Of a stretch of DNA of 64,000 nt, positions 38,487-46,639 are shown piece after piece (the stretch's first letter is position 1; each line of letters begins with the position of its first letter). A program made the translations under genes and the position numbers. Origin of the DNA: Mycobacterium sp. ELW1 (GTDB taxonomy: Bacteria > Actinomycetota > Actinomycetes > Mycobacteriales > Mycobacteriaceae); contig NZ_CP032155.1 of NCBI RefSeq assembly GCF_008329905.1, forward strand, positions 4,092,001 to 4,156,000, in the 5' to 3' direction. The notes beneath the pieces were generated by a model. That model had not been told where the DNA came from. It ran no database searches and saw only the letters and a program-made list of their open reading frames with translations.

Positions 38487-39704
38487 TCAGCGCACCGCGA
38501 GTTCCAGGGACGAGTGCCGCCGTGCCAGCACACTGGGTAACCACGGTCCGACGTCGACGGTCTCGATCCACGTTGTGCGTTCGAGCATCAGGCGCAGGAC
38601 GGTGGTGGCCTCCAGCCGGGCCAACGGCGCACCGAGACAGAAGTGGGCGCCTCGGCCAAACGACAGATGCCCCTTGCTGTTCGGTCGGTCGAGCCGGAAT
38701 TCGTTGGGTGCCTCGAAGTGCTCCGGATCGCGGTTGGCCGCACCCCACAGCAACAAGACCCTGGAGTCGGCGGGCAGTCGGACGCCGCAGAGCTCGGTGT
38801 CCCGCAACACGTGGCGGTAGTGGGCGCGAAACGGCGGCTCCAGCCGCAACGTCTCTTCGATGAAGCCACCCAGCAATTCGGGGCTGTCGCGGAGCTGAGC
38901 TTGGAGCTGCGGACTGCCGGCCAACGTCGACACCGCTGTTCCGAGTAACGACGCGGTGGATTCGCCACCGGCACTGAACAATGACACCAGGATGAGCTGG
39001 GCGGTGAACTCACTGAGCTGGCCGTCACGACAGGCTCTGGCCAACTCACCGATCAGGTCGTCGTGCGGGTCCGCGATGGCCTGCGCGAGGTGCTTGACGA
39101 TATAGCCGGACAGTTCGGTGATCGCGGTCATCGACGCGGCGAGCTCCTCCGCCGACATCAGCCCGTCGAGCAGCTGAGTCGTCGCGCATCCCCAGTGCGC
39201 CAGGCGATCGGTGTCGACATCGGGCACTCCGATGAGGCGGGTCACGATCATCATGGGCAATCGGTTGGCTACCGCGTCCATCCACTCGATGCGGCCGTCG
39301 GCTAGGCCTGCGGACCACTGTTGTTCGAAGACGCTTGCGATCAATGGCCCCAGAGCGGCAACGTGTTTGGCGGAGAACTGCGAGATCACGAGCTTGCGGT
39401 GAGCAGCATGCACCGGATCGTCAGCGGTGACCAGGATGTGGGTGGCTCCCCCGACGCCGTCCATCGGAAACGGCACCACCCGACCGCTGGTGGAATAGGT
39501 CATCGTCGCGGTGAGGTTCGATGAGAAATCCTGCGGACGCGCCACGACATCGGTGATCGCGGGCCACGAGCAGGCCAGATAAAAGCCGGAGTCGCCGACC
39601 TGATGGACCGGTCCCGCCGCGCGCAACTGCTCGTACAGCGGATAGGGATCCTGGATGGCCTCCGCGCCGAAGAACTCCGCCGGGTCCACCGGACACGCGA
39701 TCAC
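38487..39704 (-). CDS. Cytochrome P450 at the end of the hydrogenase operon
   Basis: 405 residues. The heme loop is LSFGRGAHFCLG, ExxR lies in EETLRLEPP, and the I-helix is SAGGESTAS. GTG 39704 overlaps the stop of the upstream gene (GTGA), so it is read as part of the huc operon rather than on its own. The 120 residues that a longer frame would add are out-of-frame sequence of the upstream gene. A P450 has no known role in hydrogen oxidation. The substrate is unknown. Confidence 0.9.
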   Translation of the reverse strand: MIACPVDPAEFFGAEAIQDPYPLYEQLRAAGPVHQVGDSGFYLACSWPAITDVVARPQDFSSNLTATMTYSTSGRVVPFPMDGVGGATHILVTADDPVHAAHRKLVISQFSAKHVAALGPLIASVFEQQWSAGLADGRIEWMDAVANRLPMMIVTRLIGVPDVDTDRLAHWGCATTQLLDGLMSAEELAASMTAITELSGYIVKHLAQAIADPHDDLIGELARACRDGQLSEFTAQLILVSLFSAGGESTASLLGTAVSTLAGSPQLQAQLRDSPELLGGFIEETLRLEPPFRAHYRHVLRDTELCGVRLPADSRVLLLWGAANRDPEHFEAPNEFRLDRPNSKGHLSFGRGAHFCLGAPLARLEATTVLRLMLERTTWIETVDVGPWLPSVLARRHSSLELAVR

Positions 39705-40536
39705 GCGATCAACCCGAGCAGACCGGGATCGAACGTTGTCCGCGCGGAAACCGACACCGCTGCAGCCGAAACCACCAGAGCGGCATCGTCCTCGTATCCC
39801 TTGGGGAAGACGATCTCCGCGCTGTCCGGGCTTTCGCGGTGCGCCATCAGCCAATCGTAAAGCAGCCAGTCCACCGCACAGCTCACCGTCAACGGATCGG
39901 CATCCGGGGAACGCGCCGCCGTGACCACCGCCTGTAATGCGTCGCGATGCTCCTTGCGCGCGGCATCCTTGTTGACCCCGGAGCTGTCGAAGAACAGCAT
40001 CGCCAGCGTGAGCGGAAACCGTTGGCCCGCTTCGGTACGGACCACCCAGCGGCCGCCCTTCCACGGTGTGTCCGGATCGACCTGGTGGAATTCGCCGAAG
40101 CCACCGATGACTCCGATGGACGGATCGTCGAGTTCGCCATCGAAAGGCGCGGGCCCGAGCAGGTCGAGCGGCCGGCGTGCCCGGATCGAGAACAAGGCGG
40201 CTGTGCCGATGATCTTTCCGGCCCGCAGATCAACACCGAATCCGGTGAGTTCCTGGGCCGTCGCGAAATCGAGGCACAACCGGTCGAGGGTTCGATAAAG
40301 CTCGACAAGGCCGTCACGTTCGTCGGCGTCGGCGGGTAGCCGCCCGCCCCCAATATCTCACCGAAGCGGCCCGCCGCGATGATCAGCGCATCGTCGAGCG
40401 CCTCGAGGTGGGTGGCCATCAACCGGTCAGGTTCGTCGTCGACGGTGACGAGGGCCTTCAGCGACGTCGGACTGCCGGTCGGCGTCGACCAGTAGAACCC
40501 GATCTGGTCGTCTCCCTGGATGATTCGCGGTCTCAC
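39701..40536 (-). pseudogene. Hydrogenase-operon hypothetical protein, frameshifted
   Basis: From GTG 40536 (overlapping the NHL gene stop, GTGA) the frame encodes VRPRIIQGDDQIGFYW up to about GRFGEILGAGG. Near 40337-40351 meaningful coding moves to another frame (LPADADERDGLVELYRTLDR) and runs to TGA 39701. One extra base within GGGGGCGGGCGG would restore a single 278-residue protein. The second frame has an in-frame TGA just before the shift and no good start of its own. Protein family not recognised; no signal peptide or obvious membrane helix. It is either a true mutation or a sequencing error in the G-run. Confidence 0.65.
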
Positions 40537-41711
40537 GGCCGCCGCCAGATCATCACTCGGTTGTTGCCGGAGTCGGCGACGGCCAGCATGTCCCCGTGCA
40601 GCGACAAGCCGTACGGCCAGCAGAGCGTGTCGCGTTGCACCGAGGTCCACCGATTCTCGCCATTGGAGCCGAAATCCGGTTGAGCCAGCACGTGATCGGC
40701 TCCGCGTCCATCGGCGGGGATGCCGTCCCACAACAGAATCCGGTTGTTGGCGGTATCGGCCACGGCGAGGCGCTCGCCGTCCAGACACGCCGCATAGGGG
40801 AAGCGCAACCGGTCCGAGGTGTGCGGCCCATAGGGCCATTCGAGCGCACTGGTGAAATCCGGCTGGCCGAGCACGGAATCGGCGCCACGGTCGGCCTCCG
40901 GCGGGGGCGACCAGCCCAGCAGCCGGTGATCGCCGGCGTCGGCGACCAACAGCAGGTCCTCGTGGCCGGTGATGTCGTGCGGCCAGCGGAACGTGGCCGG
41001 CCCGACGGCACCGCCCCGGTTCTCCTCCCGGGTGGCCGCGTCGGGCTGACCCAGCACGACATCGGCGGGCTGATCCGGTTCGGGTATCCCGTTGCGCCAC
41101 CCGAGAACCCGGCGATTGCCGGTGTCGGCAACCCAGAACGCCGAGCCGACCATCCCGATGCCGAATGGCCAGTACAGGCTTGACGCCGAGCATTCACCGC
41201 CGCGGTTCTCCACCACCGAGGTGGCATCGGGCTGGCCGAGCACAAGGTCGGGCGCCACGTCAGGTGTCTGCGGCACGCTGTTCCACACCAGGATCCGGTG
41301 ATGCCAGGCGTCCGCGACGACGAGCCGGCCATCATGCACCAGCACCCCGGTCGGCAGGTTCATTCCGCGTTCCGGACCGCGACCGCCGGCCGCGCGGCCC
41401 TCCGACTCACCGTCTGGTTGTCCGAGCACGACGTCGGCAGGCTGCTCATCGTCTTCGGGGATTCCATGCCAGATCAGGACGCGATGATTTCCCGAGTCGG
41501 CCACCACCAGGTGCCGGTCCCCGAGGAACACGCCGCGTGGTGAATACATCCACGACATGGACGGTTTCGCCGGCGGAAGTGCCAGCCCGCCGGGGGCCGG
41601 TGCGCCCAGCCACAGCGCGGGTGACCAGCCGTCGGTGCGGTCGACGTCGGGTACCACATCAACGCGGGTGCCCAATCCGCTCACGTTGTGCCGGACGGTG
41701 TAGCGGCTCAT
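40533..41711 (-). CDS. NHL-repeat beta-propeller protein of the huc operon
   Basis: 392 residues made of repeated blades, each with ADVVLGQPD-type strands (five copies, one as VLAQPD) followed by segments such as LVVADSGNHRVLIW, LAVADTANNRILLW and LAVADSGNNRVMIW. This is an NHL-type propeller of about five to six blades. There is no signal peptide, so it is cytoplasmic like the hydrogenase. Both ends overlap neighbours (ATGA at 41708-41711; GTGA at 40533-40536). It may be a scaffold or interaction platform for the hydrogenase; that is inference. Confidence 0.82.
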   Translation of the reverse strand: MSRYTVRHNVSGLGTRVDVVPDVDRTDGWSPALWLGAPAPGGLALPPAKPSMSWMYSPRGVFLGDRHLVVADSGNHRVLIWHGIPEDDEQPADVVLGQPDGESEGRAAGGRGPERGMNLPTGVLVHDGRLVVADAWHHRILVWNSVPQTPDVAPDLVLGQPDATSVVENRGGECSASSLYWPFGIGMVGSAFWVADTGNRRVLGWRNGIPEPDQPADVVLGQPDAATREENRGGAVGPATFRWPHDITGHEDLLLVADAGDHRLLGWSPPPEADRGADSVLGQPDFTSALEWPYGPHTSDRLRFPYAACLDGERLAVADTANNRILLWDGIPADGRGADHVLAQPDFGSNGENRWTSVQRDTLCWPYGLSLHGDMLAVADSGNNRVMIWRRP

Positions 41712-42598
41712 CCGCCGACGCGAACCCAGACGACACCGTCGTCGACGCGCAACGGCAGCTGCTCCAGCTGCGCGCCGGGAGCGCTGAGACACTCCCCCGA
41801 CGTCGCGTCGTAACAGAAGCCGTGCCACGGACAGGTCAGCGTGTTGCTCTCCAGGTCGAGTATCGCGTTGTCCAACGGAAGTGCTTCGTGCGCACACTCG
41901 TTGCGGTAGGCCGACAGTCGCCGGCCGGCATTGACCACGATCACCTCGGCGCGCGTGCCGTCGGCTGTCGTCACGCTCAGCGGCGACAGATCGTCGACGG
42001 CCAGACCAGCGGCCGGGCCCACGTCGACCCAGCCCTCACCAGCCGGGTCATGCCCGATCCGGAGCGCCTCGATCGGAATCAGGGTCGGTGTCGGCTCGTT
42101 CGGCAACACCTCCACCGCCGAGATCGCCGGGACACCCTGCACCAGAGCCTCTTCCACCAGGTTGCGCAACGTCACCGCCGACATGGAACAGCCGTTGCAC
42201 GCTCCTTCCAGGCGGACGTACGCCGTGCCGTCGTCCACCCGCACCAGGGTCACGTCTCCGCCGTGGCTGTTCAGTTGTGGACGCACCGAGGCCAGCACCT
42301 GGTTGGCGTGGGTGACCGGATCCGGGCGCACGATCCCATGCAACGACAGCAGCAGATGCACGGTCGGATCGTCCACCAAGTCGAACAACACGTCCCGTGC
42401 CGGATCGTCGGACCGCATCCGGCGCACCATCGTCACCAACCCGGCACGGTGGATCTGCTCGATCGCCGCCTTGAGCTCCTCGGCAACCTCGCGCGCCGCG
42501 GGATCCAGAGCACCCAGCGCGGCCACCGCGTCATCGACACGCTTGGCGAGGTCTTCGAACGTCGGCTCCGTCACCGGCCGTTCAGTGGTCGTCGACAC
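41708..42598 (-). CDS. hucE: NifU-C/Rieske fusion iron-sulfur protein (HucE-like)
   Basis: 296 residues joining two iron-sulfur modules. A NifU C-terminal domain has HGGDVTLV and CNGC at 134-137. A Rieske domain has CAH at 235-237 and CPWH at 256-259, with the normal CxH/CxxH spacing for a [2Fe-2S] cluster. An iron-sulfur protein encoded in the M. smegmatis huc operon has been named HucE and proposed to pass electrons toward the respiratory chain; the symbol is assigned on domain and context. It starts at GTG 42598, inside the end of the TPR gene, with a 17-nt overlap. Confidence 0.78.
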   Translation of the reverse strand: MSTTTERPVTEPTFEDLAKRVDDAVAALGALDPAAREVAEELKAAIEQIHRAGLVTMVRRMRSDDPARDVLFDLVDDPTVHLLLSLHGIVRPDPVTHANQVLASVRPQLNSHGGDVTLVRVDDGTAYVRLEGACNGCSMSAVTLRNLVEEALVQGVPAISAVEVLPNEPTPTLIPIEALRIGHDPAGEGWVDVGPAAGLAVDDLSPLSVTTADGTRAEVIVVNAGRRLSAYRNECAHEALPLDNAILDLESNTLTCPWHGFCYDATSGECLSAPGAQLEQLPLRVDDGVVWVRVGG

Positions 42599-43847
42599 CG
42601 GTGCCGTCCGTCCTGCCCAGCGTGACCTGCCGGGCGATCTCGTCGAGTACGCCGCGCACCGCCCGTACCGAGTCGCCGTCGCCGAGCTCCTCGAACAGGA
42701 ACCGGGCTTCGTACAGTTTGGCCTTGGCCTGATCGAAGGAACCGAGATGCGCCAACACGTTGCCCTGATTGGCCAGGACTCGGGCCCGGCCCAGCGGATC
42801 GCTGTCGCGGCTGCGCGCGTCGAGAACCGCCTCGTACAGTTCGACGGCTTCGACCAGGTTGTCGGCCTGGTGCTTCGACGGGGTGTACACCAACGAATTC
42901 GCCAGGTTCAGCTGCACGCTGGCCCACTGTTCGGGATAGTCCTCGCGGGTGTACACCTTGAGCGCCGAGCGCAGCGACTGCGCCGCGATCCCCAACCGCA
43001 GCTGGCCGGACGCCTCCGTCATCGGCATGGTGAGGTAGGCGGTGGCCAGGTTGGCGTGCGCCGACGCCCACAACAGCGGGGCCTCCTCGCGCAGCACCAG
43101 CTGCAGCGCCGAATGGTAATGGGGCACAACAGCCGCCAGCAGCTCGGGCCGCTGCGGTGCCTGTTCGTGTAGCAGCCCCGCCAGGTTCAGATGCAGTTCG
43201 GCCCGAGCGACGCGCAGACCGTCGGCACCCTCGAGACCCTTGAGCGCCGTCTCGAAACGCCGGACGGCATCAGGATGGCCGCCGTGAGCGGCGATCGACG
43301 CTGCCGCACCGAGCAGCACCCCGTACAGCGGTGTGGACACCGCGGCCGCTTCGTCGGCCGCCTGGTCGAGCAGCGCGGTGGCCCGGGCCGCGTCGCCGTC
43401 GTTGAACGCGCTACTGGCCTGGGTCGACAACACCAGCGCCGCGAGTTCGGCGCCGGCCGAACCCAGCTCCGGTGCGACGTCCGAGCGGCCGACCGCGAAC
43501 AGCACGACATCGACCAGAACTCCGAATTCGCCCAACAGCGAGCGCAATTCCGCGGGATCGTCACCGTCGGGGTCCATCACGAAACGGTTGTAGCGGCTGA
43601 CCGGATCGTCACCGGTCAGCGCCTCCAAGGCACCGTCACGATCACCGGCCAGTGCCAGCTCGTGTGCTCGCAGCGCCTCCGGCCACTGCGGTACGTTGCC
43701 GGCAAGCAGCGCGGTGCGGGCGTCCTCGGTGTCGGCAGATGCCGGAATCAGCATGTATCCCAGCGGGAGTGGGAAGGCGCCCAGCGGCTGCGGTCGCTCC
43801 GCGAGGACGTCGGTGTCCACCGATTCGGTGTTGGCAAGTGCGGTCAC
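42582..43847 (-). CDS. TPR-like protein of the hydrogenase operon
   Basis: 421 residues, almost all helical, with tandem tetratricopeptide-like units in the C-terminal half (ELHLNLAGLLHEQ, ASAHANLATAYLT, WASVQLNLANSLVY, ARVLANQGNVLAHLGSFDQA). The N-terminus contains PLPLGYMLIPASADTEDARTA and no membrane segment. Such proteins scaffold complexes. It is encoded between the small basic protein and HucE-like genes and starts with GTG 43847 after GGGAGACGAG. The precise role is unknown. Confidence 0.75.
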   Translation of the reverse strand: MTALANTESVDTDVLAERPQPLGAFPLPLGYMLIPASADTEDARTALLAGNVPQWPEALRAHELALAGDRDGALEALTGDDPVSRYNRFVMDPDGDDPAELRSLLGEFGVLVDVVLFAVGRSDVAPELGSAGAELAALVLSTQASSAFNDGDAARATALLDQAADEAAAVSTPLYGVLLGAAASIAAHGGHPDAVRRFETALKGLEGADGLRVARAELHLNLAGLLHEQAPQRPELLAAVVPHYHSALQLVLREEAPLLWASAHANLATAYLTMPMTEASGQLRLGIAAQSLRSALKVYTREDYPEQWASVQLNLANSLVYTPSKHQADNLVEAVELYEAVLDARSRDSDPLGRARVLANQGNVLAHLGSFDQAKAKLYEARFLFEELGDGDSVRAVRGVLDEIARQVTLGRTDGTGVDDH

Positions 43848-43860
43848 GACTCGTCTCCCG

Positions 43861-44115
43861 TCATCCGTGGATGGGTCCGCGGATATCGCGCTCGGCGGCG
43901 CGTTTGATCAGCCGGGCCGACAGTTCGGCGCGGGCCTTGGTGTGGTGGGTGTCGATGCGCTTACGCACCACCCCGTCGGCGAAGACCACGACGATGTCGA
44001 CCGCCCATCGCCCGCGTTCCTCGACGACGACGGTCTGCACATCCACGGCCTCGTCGGAGGCGCTGTCTTTGCCGACGGTGGTCTTCGGCCGGGGCTCGTC
44101 ACACATCACGATCAC
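43861..44115 (-). CDS. Small hydrogenase-operon protein (84 residues)
   Basis: Starts at GTG 44115, overlapping the protease stop (GTGA), and ends 13 nt before the TPR gene start. The sequence has a beta-rich middle (VDVQTVVVEERGRWAVDIVVVFADGVVRKRID) and a basic helical end (ARAELSARLIKRAAERD). No family was recognised. The codon use and tight coupling support a real gene of the huc operon. Confidence 0.7.
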   Translation of the reverse strand: MIVMCDEPRPKTTVGKDSASDEAVDVQTVVVEERGRWAVDIVVVFADGVVRKRIDTHHTKARAELSARLIKRAAERDIRGPIHG

Positions 44116-44981
44116 CGCGCCGACTCCAGCGGAATCCGCAACGCCTGTTGGGCATGGTCCCAGAATGCCTGATGAGCGCCGGTGACGAGGCGATCCGCCA
44201 GCACTTCACGGATCAGGAGGGACCGGTCGCCCGCAGGGTTGCGCTGTTTGAGCAGCAGCCCCCCGCTGCGAGGGCCGCGCAGCGGGAACAACCAGAGGTC
44301 GTCGTCGCGCACCATCGCCGCCACGGCGTCCGAGGGAAATCGGTTGGCCGCCAACGCCGCATCGAGGCGCACATACCCGTCTTCGGTGAACTGTACCGAG
44401 ACGTCGTCGCCGACCGGGGGTCGCAATGGCCCCAGAAAGTCCCGCTCGAGAACGTCGATCACCTGCTCCATCGCGGCCTGCACCGGGTCCGAGAGGTCAG
44501 CGCCCAGCTCGACGCCGCCCGCCTCGATCAGGAACACCGTGATGTCGCTGGGGCAGTCATCGGCCAGCGCCCAGTGAGCGAACGCGATCGCGTGATCCCA
44601 CCGGAACGAGTGGGTGTGCAAACCCTGTAGGGGTGGCAGGTCGGCCAGCTCCTCGCCGGGGACGCGGTAGATGGTCCCCGGGGCCGCGCCGGTAGCCGAG
44701 GCGTCGATGATGACGACCCGCTCGGCGCCCCGCATCTGGAACGCGACGTCCATGCCCGCGGTGCCGCCGTCGACCAGACGAGCGCCGGCGGGCACACCAC
44801 GCTCCCAGAGGTGCCGGACCAGAACCGGTCCGACACCGTCGTCTCCGCGCAGCAGGTTGCCGCAGCCCACCACCAGAACCGCACACCCAGGCGGCCCGAT
44901 ATCGAGCGAGGGGTTGCTGATATCGGAACCGCCTGGGTTGCTGTGGGAGTCGTGTGCCCCAGGCTCGACCGCCGGGATCAC
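44112..44981 (-). CDS. Hydrogenase maturation protease with extra C-terminal domain
   Basis: Endopeptidase that removes the C-terminal tail of HucL after nickel insertion. GTG 44981 overlaps the hucL stop (GTGA). The HupD/HybD-fold domain (about residues 30-185) has LVVGCGNLLRGDDGVGP with the Ni-binding acid, VDGGTAG and LHTHSFRWD. Residues about 190-289 (VQFTEDGYVRLDAALAAN to FWDHAQQALRIPL) form a further domain not found in the usual 150-200-residue proteases. I do not recognise it. The much longer open frame upstream runs out of frame through hucL. Confidence 0.85.
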   Translation of the reverse strand: MIPAVEPGAHDSHSNPGGSDISNPSLDIGPPGCAVLVVGCGNLLRGDDGVGPVLVRHLWERGVPAGARLVDGGTAGMDVAFQMRGAERVVIIDASATGAAPGTIYRVPGEELADLPPLQGLHTHSFRWDHAIAFAHWALADDCPSDITVFLIEAGGVELGADLSDPVQAAMEQVIDVLERDFLGPLRPPVGDDVSVQFTEDGYVRLDAALAANRFPSDAVAAMVRDDDLWLFPLRGPRSGGLLLKQRNPAGDRSLLIREVLADRLVTGAHQAFWDHAQQALRIPLESAR

Positions 44982-46585
44982 ACCATTCCGTTTATGACGA
45001 ACTTCGAGAGCTCCTTGCCTGTCTTGCCGTCGTAGGCGTGCACGGTGCACACCAGGCAGGAGTCGAAGCTGCGTGCCACATGTCCGAGCTCTACCGGATC
45101 GTCGGGATCGACGATCGGTGAACCCACCAGTGCCTTCTCGATGGGACCCAGAACCTCGTTGCCGTCCCGTGGCCCGATGTTCCACGCTGTCGGGGTGACG
45201 ACCTGGTAGTTCTTGATCTTGTTGTCCTCGATGACAATCCAGTCGCTCAGCGAGCCGCGGGCAGCCTCGGTGGAGCCGAAGCCCTTGCCCTCGGCGTATT
45301 CGGTGGGCTTGGTGTAGAAGCTCTCCTTGAGGTCGAGCTGGTCCAGCCAGCCCTTGACCCACTTGTAGTACTTGGGTGCTTCGTGCATGCGGGCCAGCTG
45401 GCGGGTCAGGACACTCGGCCCGATCTTGTTCATGATGTCGACGAACAACGGGTCGTTGTCCTGGTGCGGTGCGGCGTTGGGGCCGCCCGCGGCTATCCGG
45501 CGGGCCAGCGGTCCGGCTTCCAGCGGGATGGTGCCCAGGTCGCCGACGGCGTAGCGCGGCGACTTCGCCCAGCTGTACTTGCCTTGCTTGCGGCCCTCTT
45601 CGGGGTCGATCGGAATGGTCTCGCCCTCGAACGGGTGCAACGGCTTGCTGCCCTGATAGAAGGAATGGCTGGTGTCCTCTCGGACATTGGCCTGGTCGAA
45701 CTCGTGCCACTGGCCCTGCGCGTAGATGCCACCGCGGCCGATCAGTGCCGCGTTGCGGCCCTCGATGGTGGGATTCTCGTACAGCGTCGGGTCGAAGTAG
45801 GTGCCGGTGGCGATGTAGTTGCCCACGCCCTGGCCGTATTTGTCCAGGCCGATATCGAGGGCGTAGCGGATGAAAAAGCCGCAGTCGCTGTTGTACTGGG
45901 ATTCGTTCTCGTCGACCCAGGCCAGAACGTCGTCCCAGGTCTTGTTCTCCAGCCACCGGTCGATGCTGCAGCCCAGCCACCGGCCTTCGAGCCAGTTGTC
46001 CTTCCAGTGCTCCAGGATCGCGATCGAGCGTGTCACGTCCGACAGCGTGGGCGCACACATGACGCCGCCGGGCACCATGAAGCTCGAGTGCGGCCACTGA
46101 CCGCCGAAGATCGCGTACACCTCGACGGGCTTGTTCGAAAGCACCACTCCCGGTTGGTAACTGGTACCGACGTAGGGTGCGAAGCGGCGAACCGCCTCGT
46201 CATAGAGCTTGGACTTGGCGTAGTTCTTGTTGGTCAGGTCGATGGCGAACAGCGCGTAGAAGTAGCGGGGAATCGACTGCAGCGTTTCGCATGCCTGGGC
46301 GATGTTGCGGATCAGTGTCGCGTTCGCCGGCATGTGGGTGCGCCACGCGGTGTCCAGAGCGTAGGCCGACTTGTAGAGATGGCTGCCGCCACAGATCCCG
46401 CAGATGCGGGGGCACACGACGAGACCGGCCTGCGGGTCCTTGCCCCGCAGGATGATCTCGAAGCCGCGGAACATCGCGGCTTCCGTCCATGCCGACGTCA
46501 CGACGCCGTCGTCAATGGTGACCCGGACATCGAGGTCACCCTCGACACGGCCCAATGGGCTGACGTAAAGGTCGAGCGCGGTCAT
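44978..46585 (-). CDS. hucL: [NiFe]-hydrogenase large subunit, group 2a (Huc type)
   Basis: Holds the Ni-Fe active site that oxidises hydrogen, including at atmospheric traces in the M. smegmatis homologue. 535 residues. The L1 motif is RICGICGG (Cys62, Cys65) and the L2 motif is DSCLVCTVH (Cys510, Cys513). Cleavage after His516 would release a 19-residue tail beginning AYDGKTGKE. ATG 46585 has GGAGGA 8 nt upstream. Gene order hucM-hucS-hucL and the lack of an export signal on the small subunit match the Huc operon. Maturation may fail if hypE is not functional. Confidence 0.93.
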   Translation of the reverse strand: MTALDLYVSPLGRVEGDLDVRVTIDDGVVTSAWTEAAMFRGFEIILRGKDPQAGLVVCPRICGICGGSHLYKSAYALDTAWRTHMPANATLIRNIAQACETLQSIPRYFYALFAIDLTNKNYAKSKLYDEAVRRFAPYVGTSYQPGVVLSNKPVEVYAIFGGQWPHSSFMVPGGVMCAPTLSDVTRSIAILEHWKDNWLEGRWLGCSIDRWLENKTWDDVLAWVDENESQYNSDCGFFIRYALDIGLDKYGQGVGNYIATGTYFDPTLYENPTIEGRNAALIGRGGIYAQGQWHEFDQANVREDTSHSFYQGSKPLHPFEGETIPIDPEEGRKQGKYSWAKSPRYAVGDLGTIPLEAGPLARRIAAGGPNAAPHQDNDPLFVDIMNKIGPSVLTRQLARMHEAPKYYKWVKGWLDQLDLKESFYTKPTEYAEGKGFGSTEAARGSLSDWIVIEDNKIKNYQVVTPTAWNIGPRDGNEVLGPIEKALVGSPIVDPDDPVELGHVARSFDSCLVCTVHAYDGKTGKELSKFVINGMV

Positions 46586-46639
46586 GAGATAGTCCTCCAA
46601 GAGGTGAGAGCTGAACCAGGGCTGGCGGTTTCGCTGGGC

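Noticed and set aside
40280-41193. 434-codon frame upstream of the frameshift point as a separate large protein
   Set aside because: Only the part from GTG 40536 onward resembles coding sequence. The rest is an out-of-frame reading of the NHL-repeat gene.
44982-46097. Long N-terminal extension of the maturation protease
   Set aside because: The extension reads through hucL out of frame. The GTG at 44981 that overlaps the hucL stop is the sensible start.
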